Shown piece after piece: positions 29,357 to 38,347 of a stretch of DNA of 64,000 bases. The stretch covers positions 3,769,001-3,833,000 of the forward strand of contig JACKIH010000003.1 of NCBI GenBank assembly GCA_020638575.1, given 5' to 3'. The DNA comes from Rhodospirillaceae bacterium (GTDB lineage: Bacteria; Pseudomonadota; Alphaproteobacteria; DSM-16000; Inquilinaceae). The position numbers were made by a program, and so were the translations under genes. A model generated the notes under the pieces. That model saw only the letters and a program-made list of their open reading frames with translations. It made no database searches and had not been told where the DNA came from. The stretch's first letter is position 1. Every line of letters begins with the position of its first letter.

Positions 29357-30241
29357 TTACTGGGTGGTGGTGGCTTCGTCCACCTGCTGTTCCACCTCTT
29401 CGACACCGGACTCGACCGTGGCGACGGCCTCATCCCACCACTGGTCGACCTCCTCGTCCCAGGTCACGTCCGACGTGGTGTTGAAGGCGCCGACGTCGAT
29501 GGTCGGCGCGGTCTCCAATGCCTCCTCGGGGATATCCAGCACGAACACATCGCCTTCGGCGGTAACGCGCAGGTCCGACCAGGGCACCGGGATCCAGTCC
29601 TCGCCGATGCCGATGAAGCCGCCATGCGCCATCAGCAGATAGGCAACCTGGTTCTCGGCCGGGTCGAGGACGATGCTGTCGATTTCGCCGAGATACTCGT
29701 CATTGGTGTTGCGCACCTCGACGCCGATGATCTGGTCGGCGCGCACCAGCCCGGCCAGGTGATCAAGCGGCATCGCCTGGCTGAGACGCTCGGTCTCGGC
29801 CATGTCTTCCTCGGTCTCGGCGGCATCCTCGGTCGCCGCGGCCGCATCCTCGCGGGCTTCCTCGCGGGCTTCCTCGCGGGCTGCCGCGGCCTCTTCCATG
29901 GCCTCGCGCCGTTCGGCGTAGAGATCGCGCATCTCGTCGATGATCATCAGGCAACCGTCCAGGTTGCCGTTGTTGGCGAACACCCGCGCCGCCTCGCGGA
30001 GCTGGCGGAAGTCGCTGCCGGCCAGCACCGTACCGACTTCACCGCTCGCCTGCTCCTCGGAGATCTCCTGGTCGAACTCCTGCAGCGCTTCCATGCATTC
30101 CGCAGTGGCAATCTGCGCTTCCGACATCTCCTCGGTCGGCGTCGTGGCCTCGGCCGCGGTCTCGTTCGTCTGCGCCGCGACCATCGCAGGCGCGAACCCG
30201 AGAACGACCGCAGCCGTCGATGCCAAGAGCCAGTTCTTCAT
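29357..30241 (-). CDS. Exported PRC-barrel domain protein with charged helical region
   Basis: A 294-residue protein with a Sec-type signal peptide (cleavage near MVAAQ, residues 21-25). Residues about 40-110 are helical with two Cys; about 110-150 is a very charged helix of EEAREEARED repeats. A PRC-barrel follows at about 160-240 (GVEVRNTNDEYLGEIDSIVL, then GGFIGIGEDWIPVPWSDL). PRC-barrel proteins of this secreted type occur in Alphaproteobacteria with unknown function. GGAG precedes the ATG at 30241; in-frame codons further upstream are rejected. It has its own terminator. Confidence 0.8.
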   Translation of the reverse strand: MKNWLLASTAAVVLGFAPAMVAAQTNETAAEATTPTEEMSEAQIATAECMEALQEFDQEISEEQASGEVGTVLAGSDFRQLREAARVFANNGNLDGCLMIIDEMRDLYAERREAMEEAAAAREEAREEAREDAAAATEDAAETEEDMAETERLSQAMPLDHLAGLVRADQIIGVEVRNTNDEYLGEIDSIVLDPAENQVAYLLMAHGGFIGIGEDWIPVPWSDLRVTAEGDVFVLDIPEEALETAPTIDVGAFNTTSDVTWDEEVDQWWDEAVATVESGVEEVEQQVDEATTTQ

Positions 30242-30510
30242 TGCGAATTCTCCATTCCTGTTGACCTGGGCTTCGCACCGGCGAAGTGACCGCCGATGTG
30301 CCCTGTCGATACCCGGTAGAACCCCAGAACCGGCCAATGGTTCCCGGTGGTGGGCTCTCCGGAGGAATGGGAGACCCGGCGAGCCGTCTTTACCGGGAGC
30401 GAGAACACGATGAATTCAGTGTGCGCCGGCCCTTACCCCCGACCGCCACTCAGCGTGCGTGCGACCGCACCTGTGGGCGGACTACGGCCTCGCCTGAGAT
30501 GGCGACGCCC

Positions 30511-31275
30511 CTAGAACTCCATCACCAGCCCGTCGTGGCCCGGTTCCACGCCGGGGGGGAGTTTGGCGGCGAGCGTGGCGTAGTCCAGCGTGTGGTTCAT
30601 GTGCGTCAGGATGGTACGCCGCGGCTTCAGCCGCTCCACCCACTGCAACGCCAGATCCAGGTGGGCGTGGCTGATGTGCGGGCGCTCGCGCGTCACGTCC
30701 ACCACCCAGGTGTCCACCCCCTCCAGCACCGCGAACGCCGCGTCGGACAGCGCCACCACATCGGTGGAATAGCCGAAGGGGCCGAAGCGGAAGCCCATGC
30801 TCTCGATCGGCCCGTGGTCCTGCACGAAGGGCACGATGTCCAGATCGCCGATGGTGAGCGGGCCGTTCAGCCGCCGCGGCTCGATGATCGGCCGGTAGAA
30901 CGAGCGGTCCACGTCGACCGACGCCAGCGCATAGCCGAACCGGGTTTCCAGCGAGGTCTGGGTGGCCGCGTCCATATAGGCCGGCAGCGGGTTGTGGTTG
31001 CGGAACATCAGCGGGCGCAGGTCGTCCAGCCCGCCGGTGTGGTCGGCATGGGCGTGGGTGTAGAGCACCGCGTCCAGCGTTTCGGTGCCGGTTTCCAGAA
31101 GCTGCTCGCGCAGGTCGGGCGAGGTGTCCACTAACACGCGGGTGCGCGCGGTTTCCACCAGGATGGAGCAGCGGCGGCGGCGGTTGCGCGGGTCGGCGGG
31201 GTCGCAGTTGCCCCAGTCGTTGCCGATCAGCGGCACCCCCATGGAGCCGCCGCAGCCGAGCATGGTTACCCGCAT
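30511..31275 (-). CDS. MBL-fold metallo-hydrolase (PhnP-like)
   Basis: A 254-residue metallo-beta-lactamase-fold hydrolase. MRVTMLGCGGSMGVP, SILVETARTRVLVDTSPDLR and the metal motif THAHADHTGG are in order, with later VQDHGPIESMGFRFG and THMNHTLDY. The start segment and motif order match PhnP-like phosphodiesterases that hydrolyse cyclic phosphates. Its start overlaps the tatD stop by 10 nt, so it belongs to the metG-tatD-MBL operon, an arrangement common in Alphaproteobacteria. Confidence 0.88.
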   Translation of the reverse strand: MRVTMLGCGGSMGVPLIGNDWGNCDPADPRNRRRRCSILVETARTRVLVDTSPDLREQLLETGTETLDAVLYTHAHADHTGGLDDLRPLMFRNHNPLPAYMDAATQTSLETRFGYALASVDVDRSFYRPIIEPRRLNGPLTIGDLDIVPFVQDHGPIESMGFRFGPFGYSTDVVALSDAAFAVLEGVDTWVVDVTRERPHISHAHLDLALQWVERLKPRRTILTHMNHTLDYATLAAKLPPGVEPGHDGLVMEF

Positions 31276-32105
31276 GCCGCCTCTGGGCGCGCCTCCGCCG
31301 GTTGCGGGATCTTGGCAAACAGCGCGAAGAAGTTCCGCGTCGTCTGGGCGGCCAGTTCGCCCACCGGCACGCCGCGCAGTTCCGCCACGCGGGCGGCGGT
31401 GTGGGCGACGAAGGCCGGCTCGTTGCGCTTGCCGCGCTTGGGCACGGGCGCGAGGTAGGGGGAGTCGGTCTCCACCAGCAGGCGGTCGGCCGGCACCGTG
31501 CGGGCCACTTCGCGCAGCGCGTCGGCCGCCTTGAAGGTGACGATGCCGGAAAACGAGATGTGCATGCCGAGAGCGAGTGCCCCGTCGGCCAGGTCCTGGG
31601 TGCCGCTGAAGCAATGGATGACGCCAGCGAGCGGCTCGCCCGCCGCTTCTTCGCGCAGGATGGCGAGCGTGTCGGCCTCGGCATCGCGGGTGTGCACGAT
31701 CACCGGCAGGCCGAGCGCCTTGGCGGCACGAATATGGGTGCGGAAGCTGGCCGCCTGATGGTCCGGCGTGGAGTGCTTGTAGAAGTAGTCGAGCCCGGTC
31801 TCGCCGATGCCGACGACCTTGGGGTGGCGGGCGATCTCCACCAGGCGGTCCACCGTCACGTCGCCTTCGCCGTCCGCCTCGTGGGGGTGGACGCCGACCG
31901 CCAGGTGCACGCGCCCGAACCGCTCCACCAGCGCCAGGTTGGCCTCCACCTTGGCGAGCTTGGTGCAGATGGTGAGCATCTGGCCGATGCCGGCCCCGTG
32001 GGCGCGCGCTACCACGTCGGGCAGCTCGTCGGCGAAGTCCGGGAAGTCCAGGTGGCAATGGCTGTCCACCAGCATCGCCCCGCCGGGGGCGGCAATCCCA
32101 TCCAT
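31266..32105 (-). CDS. tatD: TatD-family metal-dependent DNase
   Basis: A 279-residue TIM-barrel hydrolase. LVDSHCHLDFPDF, AVGVHPHEAD, GIGETGLDYF, IVHTRDAEADT, GVIHCFSGTQ and LLVETDSPYLAP are the TatD metal and active-site motifs in order. TatD proteins are 3'-5' exonucleases or endonucleases. The ATG at 32105 overlaps the metG stop as TGATG. An internal ATG at 32072 would begin MLVDSHCHLD, as many homologues do, and cannot be excluded. Confidence 0.92.
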   Translation of the reverse strand: MDGIAAPGGAMLVDSHCHLDFPDFADELPDVVARAHGAGIGQMLTICTKLAKVEANLALVERFGRVHLAVGVHPHEADGEGDVTVDRLVEIARHPKVVGIGETGLDYFYKHSTPDHQAASFRTHIRAAKALGLPVIVHTRDAEADTLAILREEAAGEPLAGVIHCFSGTQDLADGALALGMHISFSGIVTFKAADALREVARTVPADRLLVETDSPYLAPVPKRGKRNEPAFVAHTAARVAELRGVPVGELAAQTTRNFFALFAKIPQPAEARPEAACG

Positions 32106-33673
32106 CACGAAGCCTCCTCCGCCTCCGGGTCCGCCTCCACATAGCGGGGAAACACGCCCTGGGGCTTGGGCAACGGCGTGCCGGGGGCCAGCCCCGGACC
32201 GTCCGCCAGGGCGGCGAAGCTGCGCGCGTCCGCCGGTACGCCAAGCTGGTCGAGCAGCCGCGCCATGGCGTCCGGCATCACCGGCTGCAGCAGGATGGCC
32301 ACATGGCGCACGGTATCGGCCAGCACATAAAGCACCGTGGCCATGCGCGCCGGGTCGGTCTTGCGCAAGGCCCATGGCGCCTGCTCGTCGACGTAGCGGT
32401 TGGCCTGGCTGACCACGGCCCAGATGCGCTCCAGGGCGGTGTGGAACGCCTGGACCGACATGTCGGCCCGCACCGCCGGCAGCAGCGCCCGGGCGGTCAG
32501 CAGCAGCACGTTGTCGGCATCGATGAAAGCGCCCGGCTGGGGCACCTGGGCGGCACAGTTCTTGGCGATCATCGACAGCACGCGCTGGGCCAGGTTGCCC
32601 AGGTCGTTGGCGAGATCGCTGTTGATGCGGCCCACCATGGCACGGTGGGAGAAGTCGCCGTCGTTGCCGAAGGGCACCTCGCGCAAGAGGAAGTAGCGCG
32701 TCTGGTCGAGGCCATAACGCTCCACCAGGGCCAGCGGGTCGATCACGTTGCCCAGCGACTTGGAGATCTTCTGGCCCTCGTTGGTCCACCAGCCATGGGC
32801 GAACACCCGGCGCGGCGGCGCCAGGCCCGCACTCATCAGGAAGGCCGGCCAGTAGACGGCGTGGAAGCGCAGGATGTCCTTGCCCACCATGTGCAGGTCG
32901 GCGGGCCAGAAGGTGGTCATCAGGGGCGTCGTTTCGTCGGGGAAGCCGAGCGCCGTGATGTAGTTGGTGAGCGCGTCCAGCCACACATACATCACATGCG
33001 CGTCGTCGCCCGGTACCGGCACCCCCCAGTCGAAGGTGGTGCGGCTGACCGAGAGATCGCGCAGGCCCGACTTCACGAAGCTCACCACCTCGTTGCGGCG
33101 GGCCGGCGGCAGGATGAAGTCCGGGTTGGCGTCGTAGAACGCCAGCAGCCGGTCGCCCCAGGCCGACAGGCGGAAGAAGTAGCTGGGCTCCTCCACCCAT
33201 TCGCACTCCGCCCCGGTGGGAGCGATGCGCCTGGTCCCCTCGATGCGCAGCTCGTCCTCACCGTAGAAGGCTTCGTCGCGCACCGAATACCAGCCGGCGT
33301 AGCTGCCCAGATAGATGTCGCCATTGGCTTCGATGCGGCGCCACAGCTCCTGGCAGGAGCGGGTGTGGCGCTCCTCGGTGGTGCGGATGAAGTCGTCGTT
33401 GGTGAAGTTCAGGCTGACGGCGAGGTCGCGGAAATTCTGGCTCACCCGGTCGGTGAACGCCCTGGGATCCTCGCCGGCATCGGCTGCCGACTTCTGCACC
33501 TTCTGGCCGTGTTCGTCCGTACCCGTGAGGAAGTGGGTGGTAACACCGTCGAGCCGCTGGAAGCGCGCCAGCACATCGCACGCCAGCGTCGTGTAGGCAT
33601 GGCCGATATGGGGCCGGTCGTTGACGTAGTAGATCGGCGTGGTGACGTAGTAGCGCGGTTGGTCGTCGGCCAT
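32105..33673 (-). CDS. metG: Methionyl-tRNA synthetase
   Basis: A 522-residue class I aminoacyl-tRNA synthetase. The HIGH-type motif is PHIGHAYT near residue 20, and the KMSKS-type motif is KISKSLGN. It lacks the zinc-knuckle cysteines of the long form and the C-terminal EMAP tRNA-binding domain, typical of the alphaproteobacterial short MetG. ATG 33673 (MADDQPRYYVTTPIYYVN) is the canonical start; codons upstream are shadow. It begins 59 nt after holB. Confidence 0.95.
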   Translation of the reverse strand: MADDQPRYYVTTPIYYVNDRPHIGHAYTTLACDVLARFQRLDGVTTHFLTGTDEHGQKVQKSAADAGEDPRAFTDRVSQNFRDLAVSLNFTNDDFIRTTEERHTRSCQELWRRIEANGDIYLGSYAGWYSVRDEAFYGEDELRIEGTRRIAPTGAECEWVEEPSYFFRLSAWGDRLLAFYDANPDFILPPARRNEVVSFVKSGLRDLSVSRTTFDWGVPVPGDDAHVMYVWLDALTNYITALGFPDETTPLMTTFWPADLHMVGKDILRFHAVYWPAFLMSAGLAPPRRVFAHGWWTNEGQKISKSLGNVIDPLALVERYGLDQTRYFLLREVPFGNDGDFSHRAMVGRINSDLANDLGNLAQRVLSMIAKNCAAQVPQPGAFIDADNVLLLTARALLPAVRADMSVQAFHTALERIWAVVSQANRYVDEQAPWALRKTDPARMATVLYVLADTVRHVAILLQPVMPDAMARLLDQLGVPADARSFAALADGPGLAPGTPLPKPQGVFPRYVEADPEAEEAS

Positions 33674-33732
33674 CGGAATGTCCTTGGATGCCTGGCGCCA
33701 GGGCCGGGCCGGGAAAGCAGGTCGGCCGCGTT

Positions 33733-34767
33733 TCAGGGCCGGCTGGCCGCGCGGATCTCCCCGAAGACTTGAAGGATCACCTGCCGGCGGTCCAGGTTCG
33801 CCGCGACCGCCTGGGCGAACAGGCTGCGGGTCTTCTCCCACAGCGTTATCCAGCGTTCAAGGCCGTCCCGCCGGCCGGCCAGCGCCGCCTCCCGCGCTCG
33901 GTCTGCCAGCCGTGCGTCGAGGATGGCGGCCAGCAGGTCGAAGCGGTCGTCGGCCCCCTTGGCGGCGATGGCGCCGGCCAGGTCGTGCACCGCCACCAGG
34001 TCGAGATCGGGCAGGTCGTCGAGCAGGCGCGCGACGGTGGCATCCAGCGCCGGGCCGCCGATCTGCTGCAGCACCAGCGCCTGGCCGAGGCAGCCGCCCG
34101 ACAGGCGGGCCAGCGCCGCCGCTTCCTGACCGGTGAGGCCGGGCTCGTCGGCCACCAGAAGCTGGGCCAGTTCCACCTCGTCCATGGCCATGAGGTCGAG
34201 CCGGCGGCAGCGCGAGCGGATGGTGGGCAGCAGCGCCCCCGGCTTTTCCGCCAGCAGCAGCACGACGCTGCGGTCGGGCGGCTCCTCCACGATCTTCAGG
34301 ATGGCGTTGGCGCTGTTGGCGTTCAGCGCGTCGGCGTTGTCGACGATCACCACCCGCCACGCCCCTTCGGCCGGGCGCATGCGCAAGAAGGGGGCGATGC
34401 GCCGCGCCTGGGTGATGTTGAGGTCCACCGTCTCGGTGTTGCGGTCGTTGAGGAAGGGCCGCTCGATCACCAGCAGGTCGGGGTGGCTGGAGGCCGTGAC
34501 CAGGCGCACCGCCGGCGTTTGCGGGTCCACCGCCAGGGTCTTCGTTGCCGGGATGTCCCCCGTTGGGGCGGAGTCGCCATGGGCCAGGAGGAAACGGGCG
34601 ATGCGGAAGGCCAGCGTCGCCTTGCCGACGCCGCGCGGACCGGAAATCAGCCAGGCATTGGGCATGCGGCCCGACGCGACGGCGGCCAGCACGGTGCGTT
34701 CCGCCGCCGCGTGGCCGACCAGGCGGAAGGTGGCGCGCGGCGTGGGAAGGGGCGGTGCCTCACTCAT
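33733..34767 (-). CDS. holB: DNA polymerase III delta' subunit
   Basis: A 344-residue clamp-loader AAA+ subunit. The Walker A region is SGPRGVGKATLAFRIA, followed by VDNADALNANSANAILKIVEEP (sensor and linker region) and TIRSRCRRL (arginine-finger-like SRC motif). It sits directly after tmk with a 4-nt ATGA overlap, the standard tmk-holB order, and before metG and tatD. Confidence 0.93.
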   Translation of the reverse strand: MSEAPPLPTPRATFRLVGHAAAERTVLAAVASGRMPNAWLISGPRGVGKATLAFRIARFLLAHGDSAPTGDIPATKTLAVDPQTPAVRLVTASSHPDLLVIERPFLNDRNTETVDLNITQARRIAPFLRMRPAEGAWRVVIVDNADALNANSANAILKIVEEPPDRSVVLLLAEKPGALLPTIRSRCRRLDLMAMDEVELAQLLVADEPGLTGQEAAALARLSGGCLGQALVLQQIGGPALDATVARLLDDLPDLDLVAVHDLAGAIAAKGADDRFDLLAAILDARLADRAREAALAGRRDGLERWITLWEKTRSLFAQAVAANLDRRQVILQVFGEIRAASRP

Positions 34768-35402
34768 GGCAGGGCCAGATGGTGGCGGACGGTGGCGGCG
34801 ATGACAGCGGCCACGACGTCCACGGGCTGGGCCGCATCGACCACCACGCAGCGTTGCGGCTCTGCCTGGGCGATGTCGAGGAACGCCTGGCGGACCGCAG
34901 CGTGGAAGGCGGCATCGAAGGTCTCGAAGCGGGTTTCGGCGCCACCGCCGCGGTGGGAGCGCGCCAGGCCAACGGCAGGGTCGACGTCGAGAACCAGGGT
35001 GAGGTCGGGCACCAGGCCGCCGGTGGCCACCGCGTTGACGGAGGCGACGGTCTCAGCCCCCAAACCGCCGGCGATCCCCTGATAGGCGAGCGTGGAATCG
35101 GCAAAGCGGTCGCACACCACCCAGGTGCCGGCTGCCAAGGCCGGGGCGATCAGCCGGCGCACATGGTCGCGCCGGGCGGCGCAGATGAGCAGCAGCTCGG
35201 TGGCGGCGTCCCAGCGGCCGGCATCGCCGGTGACGAGCAGGCGGCGGATTTCTTCCGCGCCCGAAGTGCCGCCCGGCTCGCGGGTTTCCAGGACGGAACG
35301 GCCGGCGGCGCGCAGGCCGGCGGCGAGGCGGGCGATCTGGGTGGACTTGCCGGCCCCTTCGCCGCCCTCGAAGGTGATCAGGCGGCCGCGCGGCATCGCC
35401 AT
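34764..35402 (-). CDS. tmk: Thymidylate kinase
   Basis: A 212-residue dTMP kinase. The P-loop FEGGEGAGKSTQIARL is at the N-terminus, then LETREPGGT, and VVCDRFADSTLAYQG, the DRx motif and LID-proximal region. It phosphorylates dTMP to dTDP for DNA synthesis. It overlaps holB by 4 nt and starts 18 nt after the carboxypeptidase gene. Confidence 0.95.
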   Translation of the reverse strand: MAMPRGRLITFEGGEGAGKSTQIARLAAGLRAAGRSVLETREPGGTSGAEEIRRLLVTGDAGRWDAATELLLICAARRDHVRRLIAPALAAGTWVVCDRFADSTLAYQGIAGGLGAETVASVNAVATGGLVPDLTLVLDVDPAVGLARSHRGGGAETRFETFDAAFHAAVRQAFLDIAQAEPQRCVVVDAAQPVDVVAAVIAATVRHHLALP

Positions 35403-35420
35403 GGGACGGTCGGCTCCGGG

Positions 35421-36584
35421 CTAGAGGAAGCGGTAGAGCAGGTACTCCACCGCACCGGCGACGCGCCCGAAGAACCCGGCCTCGCCCACATCCGTCGCCG
35501 CCACCAGCGGCACCTCGCGGGTCGGCATGTCGGGGGCGGTGAACACCAGCACGGCGTTGCCGGGCTGGGTGCCCGCGGCGATCGGCGCCGGCACCGGCTC
35601 GTCGATGCGCACGCGGGCTTCCAGCCCGTCCAGATCGGTGTTGCGCAGGGTCAGTGTCAGGTCATGGGCCAGCACCAGCGGCACCCGGCCCTCTGTCCCC
35701 ATCCACACCCGCGCGGTGTCGATCACCTCGCCCGCGTCGAACACCGAGACGGTGCGGAACTCGCGGAACCCCCAGTCGAGCAGCCGCGAGGCTTCCTCGC
35801 CGCGCGCGGCATCCGACGGCAGGCCGGAGATCACCACGATCAGCCGCTGGTCCTCGCGGATGGCCGAACCGATCATGCCGTAGCCGGCTTCCTCGGTGTG
35901 GCCGGTCTTCAGTCCGTCGGCTCCCACGAAGTTGCCGAGCAACGGGTTGCGGTTGTGCTGCGGATCCATGGGGTTGCCGTCCGGCGCCACGCCGTACTGG
36001 AACTCCTGTTCGGAGAAGTAGTGGTAATACTGCGGGAAGTGCTCGATCAGCGCCTGCGCCAGGTGCGCCAGATCGCGGGCGGTGGAGTAGTGGTCATCGG
36101 CGGGCCAGCCGGTGGCGTTGGCGAAGTGGCTGCCGGTGAGGCCGAGTTCCTGGGCTTGCTCGTTCATCTGCCGGGCGAACTCTTCCTCCGTGCCGCCCAG
36201 CGCTTCGGCCAGCACCACAGAAGCATCGTTGCCGGAATGCACGATGACGCCGCGGATCAGGTCCTCCACGCGCACCCGGTCGCCCACCTCCACGAACATG
36301 GACGAGCCGCCCATGCGCCAGGCCCGCTCGCTCACCTCCAACTCGTCGTCCAGGTGCAGCCGGCCTTCGTCCAGCGCCCGGAAGACCATGTACATGGTCA
36401 TCACCTTGCTCATGGAGGCGGTGGGCATGCGCTGGTCGGCATTGTACTCCAGCAGCACGGAGCCGGTGGTGGCGTCCAGCAGGATGGCTTCGCGCGCCCG
36501 GGTTTCGATGCCCTGGGCGTGGCCGGTGGCGGCGAACGCGACCACCAGCAGGAAGCCGAAGGCGGCGGCGGGTATGAATCGCAT
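35421..36584 (-). CDS. D-alanyl-D-alanine carboxypeptidase (DacA/PBP5 family)
   Basis: A 387-residue low-molecular-mass penicillin-binding protein trimming pentapeptides of peptidoglycan. Signal peptide ends near GHA-Q (residue 23). Active-site motifs are S57-M-S-K60, S117-G-N119 and K226-T-G228. The C-terminal beta domain (LVLAHDLTLTLRN onward) is followed by a hydrophobic amphipathic anchor near the end, VAGAVEYLLYRFL. ATG 36584 gives the best signal peptide; a longer frame begins at 36611. It is downstream of rlpA by about 40 nt, a typical pairing of septal wall genes. Confidence 0.92.
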   Translation of the reverse strand: MRFIPAAAFGFLLVVAFAATGHAQGIETRAREAILLDATTGSVLLEYNADQRMPTASMSKVMTMYMVFRALDEGRLHLDDELEVSERAWRMGGSSMFVEVGDRVRVEDLIRGVIVHSGNDASVVLAEALGGTEEEFARQMNEQAQELGLTGSHFANATGWPADDHYSTARDLAHLAQALIEHFPQYYHYFSEQEFQYGVAPDGNPMDPQHNRNPLLGNFVGADGLKTGHTEEAGYGMIGSAIREDQRLIVVISGLPSDAARGEEASRLLDWGFREFRTVSVFDAGEVIDTARVWMGTEGRVPLVLAHDLTLTLRNTDLDGLEARVRIDEPVPAPIAAGTQPGNAVLVFTAPDMPTREVPLVAATDVGEAGFFGRVAGAVEYLLYRFL

Positions 36585-36623
36585 GGCGAACGCTCCCAGT
36601 GGGCCGGGCAACTCTCAAAAGCC

Positions 36624-38207
36624 CTATTGCAGGATGATCTGCGCCTCGCTGATCAGTCCGCTGTCGAGGATGTGCTCCAGGGCCGCATTGGCGCTGGCCA
36701 GCGAGCCGTAGGGTCCCACCCAGACGCGGTGCAGCGTGCCGCCGCCGGTGTCCAGGGGGGCGACGGCGACGCCGATGCCCGCCAGGTCGTGGGCCAGCCG
36801 CTCGGCGTTGGACCGGTCGGTAAAGGCACCCGCCTGGATGAAGAACCGGGTTCCCTGCTCCTGTGCGCCGAAGGACAGCCCCACCGGGTCGCCACCCGTC
36901 GCCTCGGTGGTCTCGCCGGTGAGGTCAAAGCCGCTGCGGCGCGCGGCAATGGCGGTACCCCGCGCTTCGGCGATGGCGCGGGCCTGGGCGGCGGCGCGTT
37001 CGTCGGCCAGCCGCTGGGCATCGCTGACGGTTCCGCCCGCCCCCGGTGCCGGCGCCGGATCGCCGGTGAGGGCCGCATTGGCGGCCGCGTCGTCCTGGGC
37101 ATCGCCGCTTTGCTGGGCCAGCCTGCGGGCTTCGGCGATGGCGGCGAGGCGGGCCGCATCGTCGAGGGTGGCCGCGCTGTAGGTGCCCGGCGGCAGGTCG
37201 TCGTCCTGTGCCGGTTGCGGCGGCTGCGCGGGCGGCGGCACCGGGGTCGGTGCCACGCGAACCGGAGCGGCTGGAACCGGAGCGGCCGGAACCGGAGGGG
37301 CCGGAACCGGTGCAATGGCAACGGGTACGGGCGGCGGCGCGGCGGCCACCGGTTCCGCGGCGGCAATGGGCGCAGGCGGCGCCAGCGGTTCCGGTACGGC
37401 GACAGGAGCAGGCGGTGGTACCGGCTGCGGCACCGCCGCCGGGAGAGGTGCGGAGTCCACCGGGGCTTCGACCGGGGCCTCCGTGGGAGCTGCGACAACC
37501 GGTAGGGGCTCGGCGATGGCCGGGCCCGGGGCCACCGGTTCGGGACTGGCCAGAGCGGCGGCCTGAACCGGTTCGGCCGGCAATGCGGGCAGTGGCGGCG
37601 GCGGTCCGCCGGGGGTTTCCGCCAGCGCAGTACCGTCCGGCTGCACCGACCGGCCGGCGCGGTTGGCCAGCGCCACGGAGGGGGCCGTCAGCACCGCGAT
37701 CTCCACCGGGGTGGTGCCGTCGGTTGCGATCTCGGCCAGTTCCGCGGCGCGCGGGCTGATGCCGATGATCTGGTCGGCCCCTGCCGGACCGCGGTCGTTC
37801 ACCATCACCGCCACCGAACGGCCGGTGGTGACGTTGGTCACCAGCACCATGCTGGGAAGCTGCAGGGTGGGGTGGGCGCCCATCAGGGCGTCGGGATCGT
37901 AGCGGCCACCGTTGGCGGTGGCATGCGAGTCGTCGCCGAGCACGGCGGCGTAGCCCAGCTCCTGGTAGGTGAACGACTCCGCCGGGGTCACGGTGACGCC
38001 CCCGCGATCGTAGGGCGCCCCCAGCAGATAGGATCCGGCAACCCCCATATCGGCGGTGGCGGCCGCTTCCCTGGCGCCGACGCCTCCCTGTTGGCCGCTG
38101 GACGCCACGCAGGCCGCCAGCGCAAGGGCCGCCGCGAGCGCCGGCACAGTGCGTGCCAAGCTCCCGAAGAACCTGAGAAATGGTTTCCCAACCCTTTGGA
38201 ATTCCAT
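36624..38207 (-). CDS. rlpA: RlpA-like lipoprotein with SPOR domain; conserved Glu replaced by Gly
   Basis: A 527-residue predicted lipoprotein with lipobox LAAC (Cys33). A double-psi beta-barrel at about 55-165 contains TANGGRYDPDALMGAH, TNVTTGRSVAVMVNDRGP and QIIGISPRAAE. A long Pro/Ala linker (about 185-400) includes VPAAPVPAAPVRVAPTPVP, encoded by 18-bp-period repeats near 37259-37317. A SPOR domain at about 445-527 (FFIQAGAFTDRSNAERLAHD) binds denuded septal glycan. RlpA is a septal lytic transglycosylase. Here the Glu of the TANGE-x-x-D consensus is Gly101, while Asp104 and His112 remain. The GxASWYG signature is also changed to GYAAVLG. The enzyme may be altered or inactive. Confidence 0.88.
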   Translation of the reverse strand: MEFQRVGKPFLRFFGSLARTVPALAAALALAACVASSGQQGGVGAREAAATADMGVAGSYLLGAPYDRGGVTVTPAESFTYQELGYAAVLGDDSHATANGGRYDPDALMGAHPTLQLPSMVLVTNVTTGRSVAVMVNDRGPAGADQIIGISPRAAELAEIATDGTTPVEIAVLTAPSVALANRAGRSVQPDGTALAETPGGPPPPLPALPAEPVQAAALASPEPVAPGPAIAEPLPVVAAPTEAPVEAPVDSAPLPAAVPQPVPPPAPVAVPEPLAPPAPIAAAEPVAAAPPPVPVAIAPVPAPPVPAAPVPAAPVRVAPTPVPPPAQPPQPAQDDDLPPGTYSAATLDDAARLAAIAEARRLAQQSGDAQDDAAANAALTGDPAPAPGAGGTVSDAQRLADERAAAQARAIAEARGTAIAARRSGFDLTGETTEATGGDPVGLSFGAQEQGTRFFIQAGAFTDRSNAERLAHDLAGIGVAVAPLDTGGGTLHRVWVGPYGSLASANAALEHILDSGLISEAQIILQ

Positions 38208-38347
38208 GGTCGCGTGCGGCTCCGGCGATCGCAATTCCAACCATGGTTGATGCCACAGCTTGCCGGGGCAAGCAATTCGCTCGCCGGTCGCGCGGTTTTC
38301 TGGGGCGGCAGCAGCGGCTTGCGGGACCGCGCGTCGGCACTTCGGTG

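Noticed and set aside
34545..37505. Very long open frame on the plus strand across holB, tmk, dac and rlpA
   Set aside because: It is antisense to four well-supported genes, its translation is His/Gly/Arg-rich low-complexity, and it follows from high GC at third codon positions.
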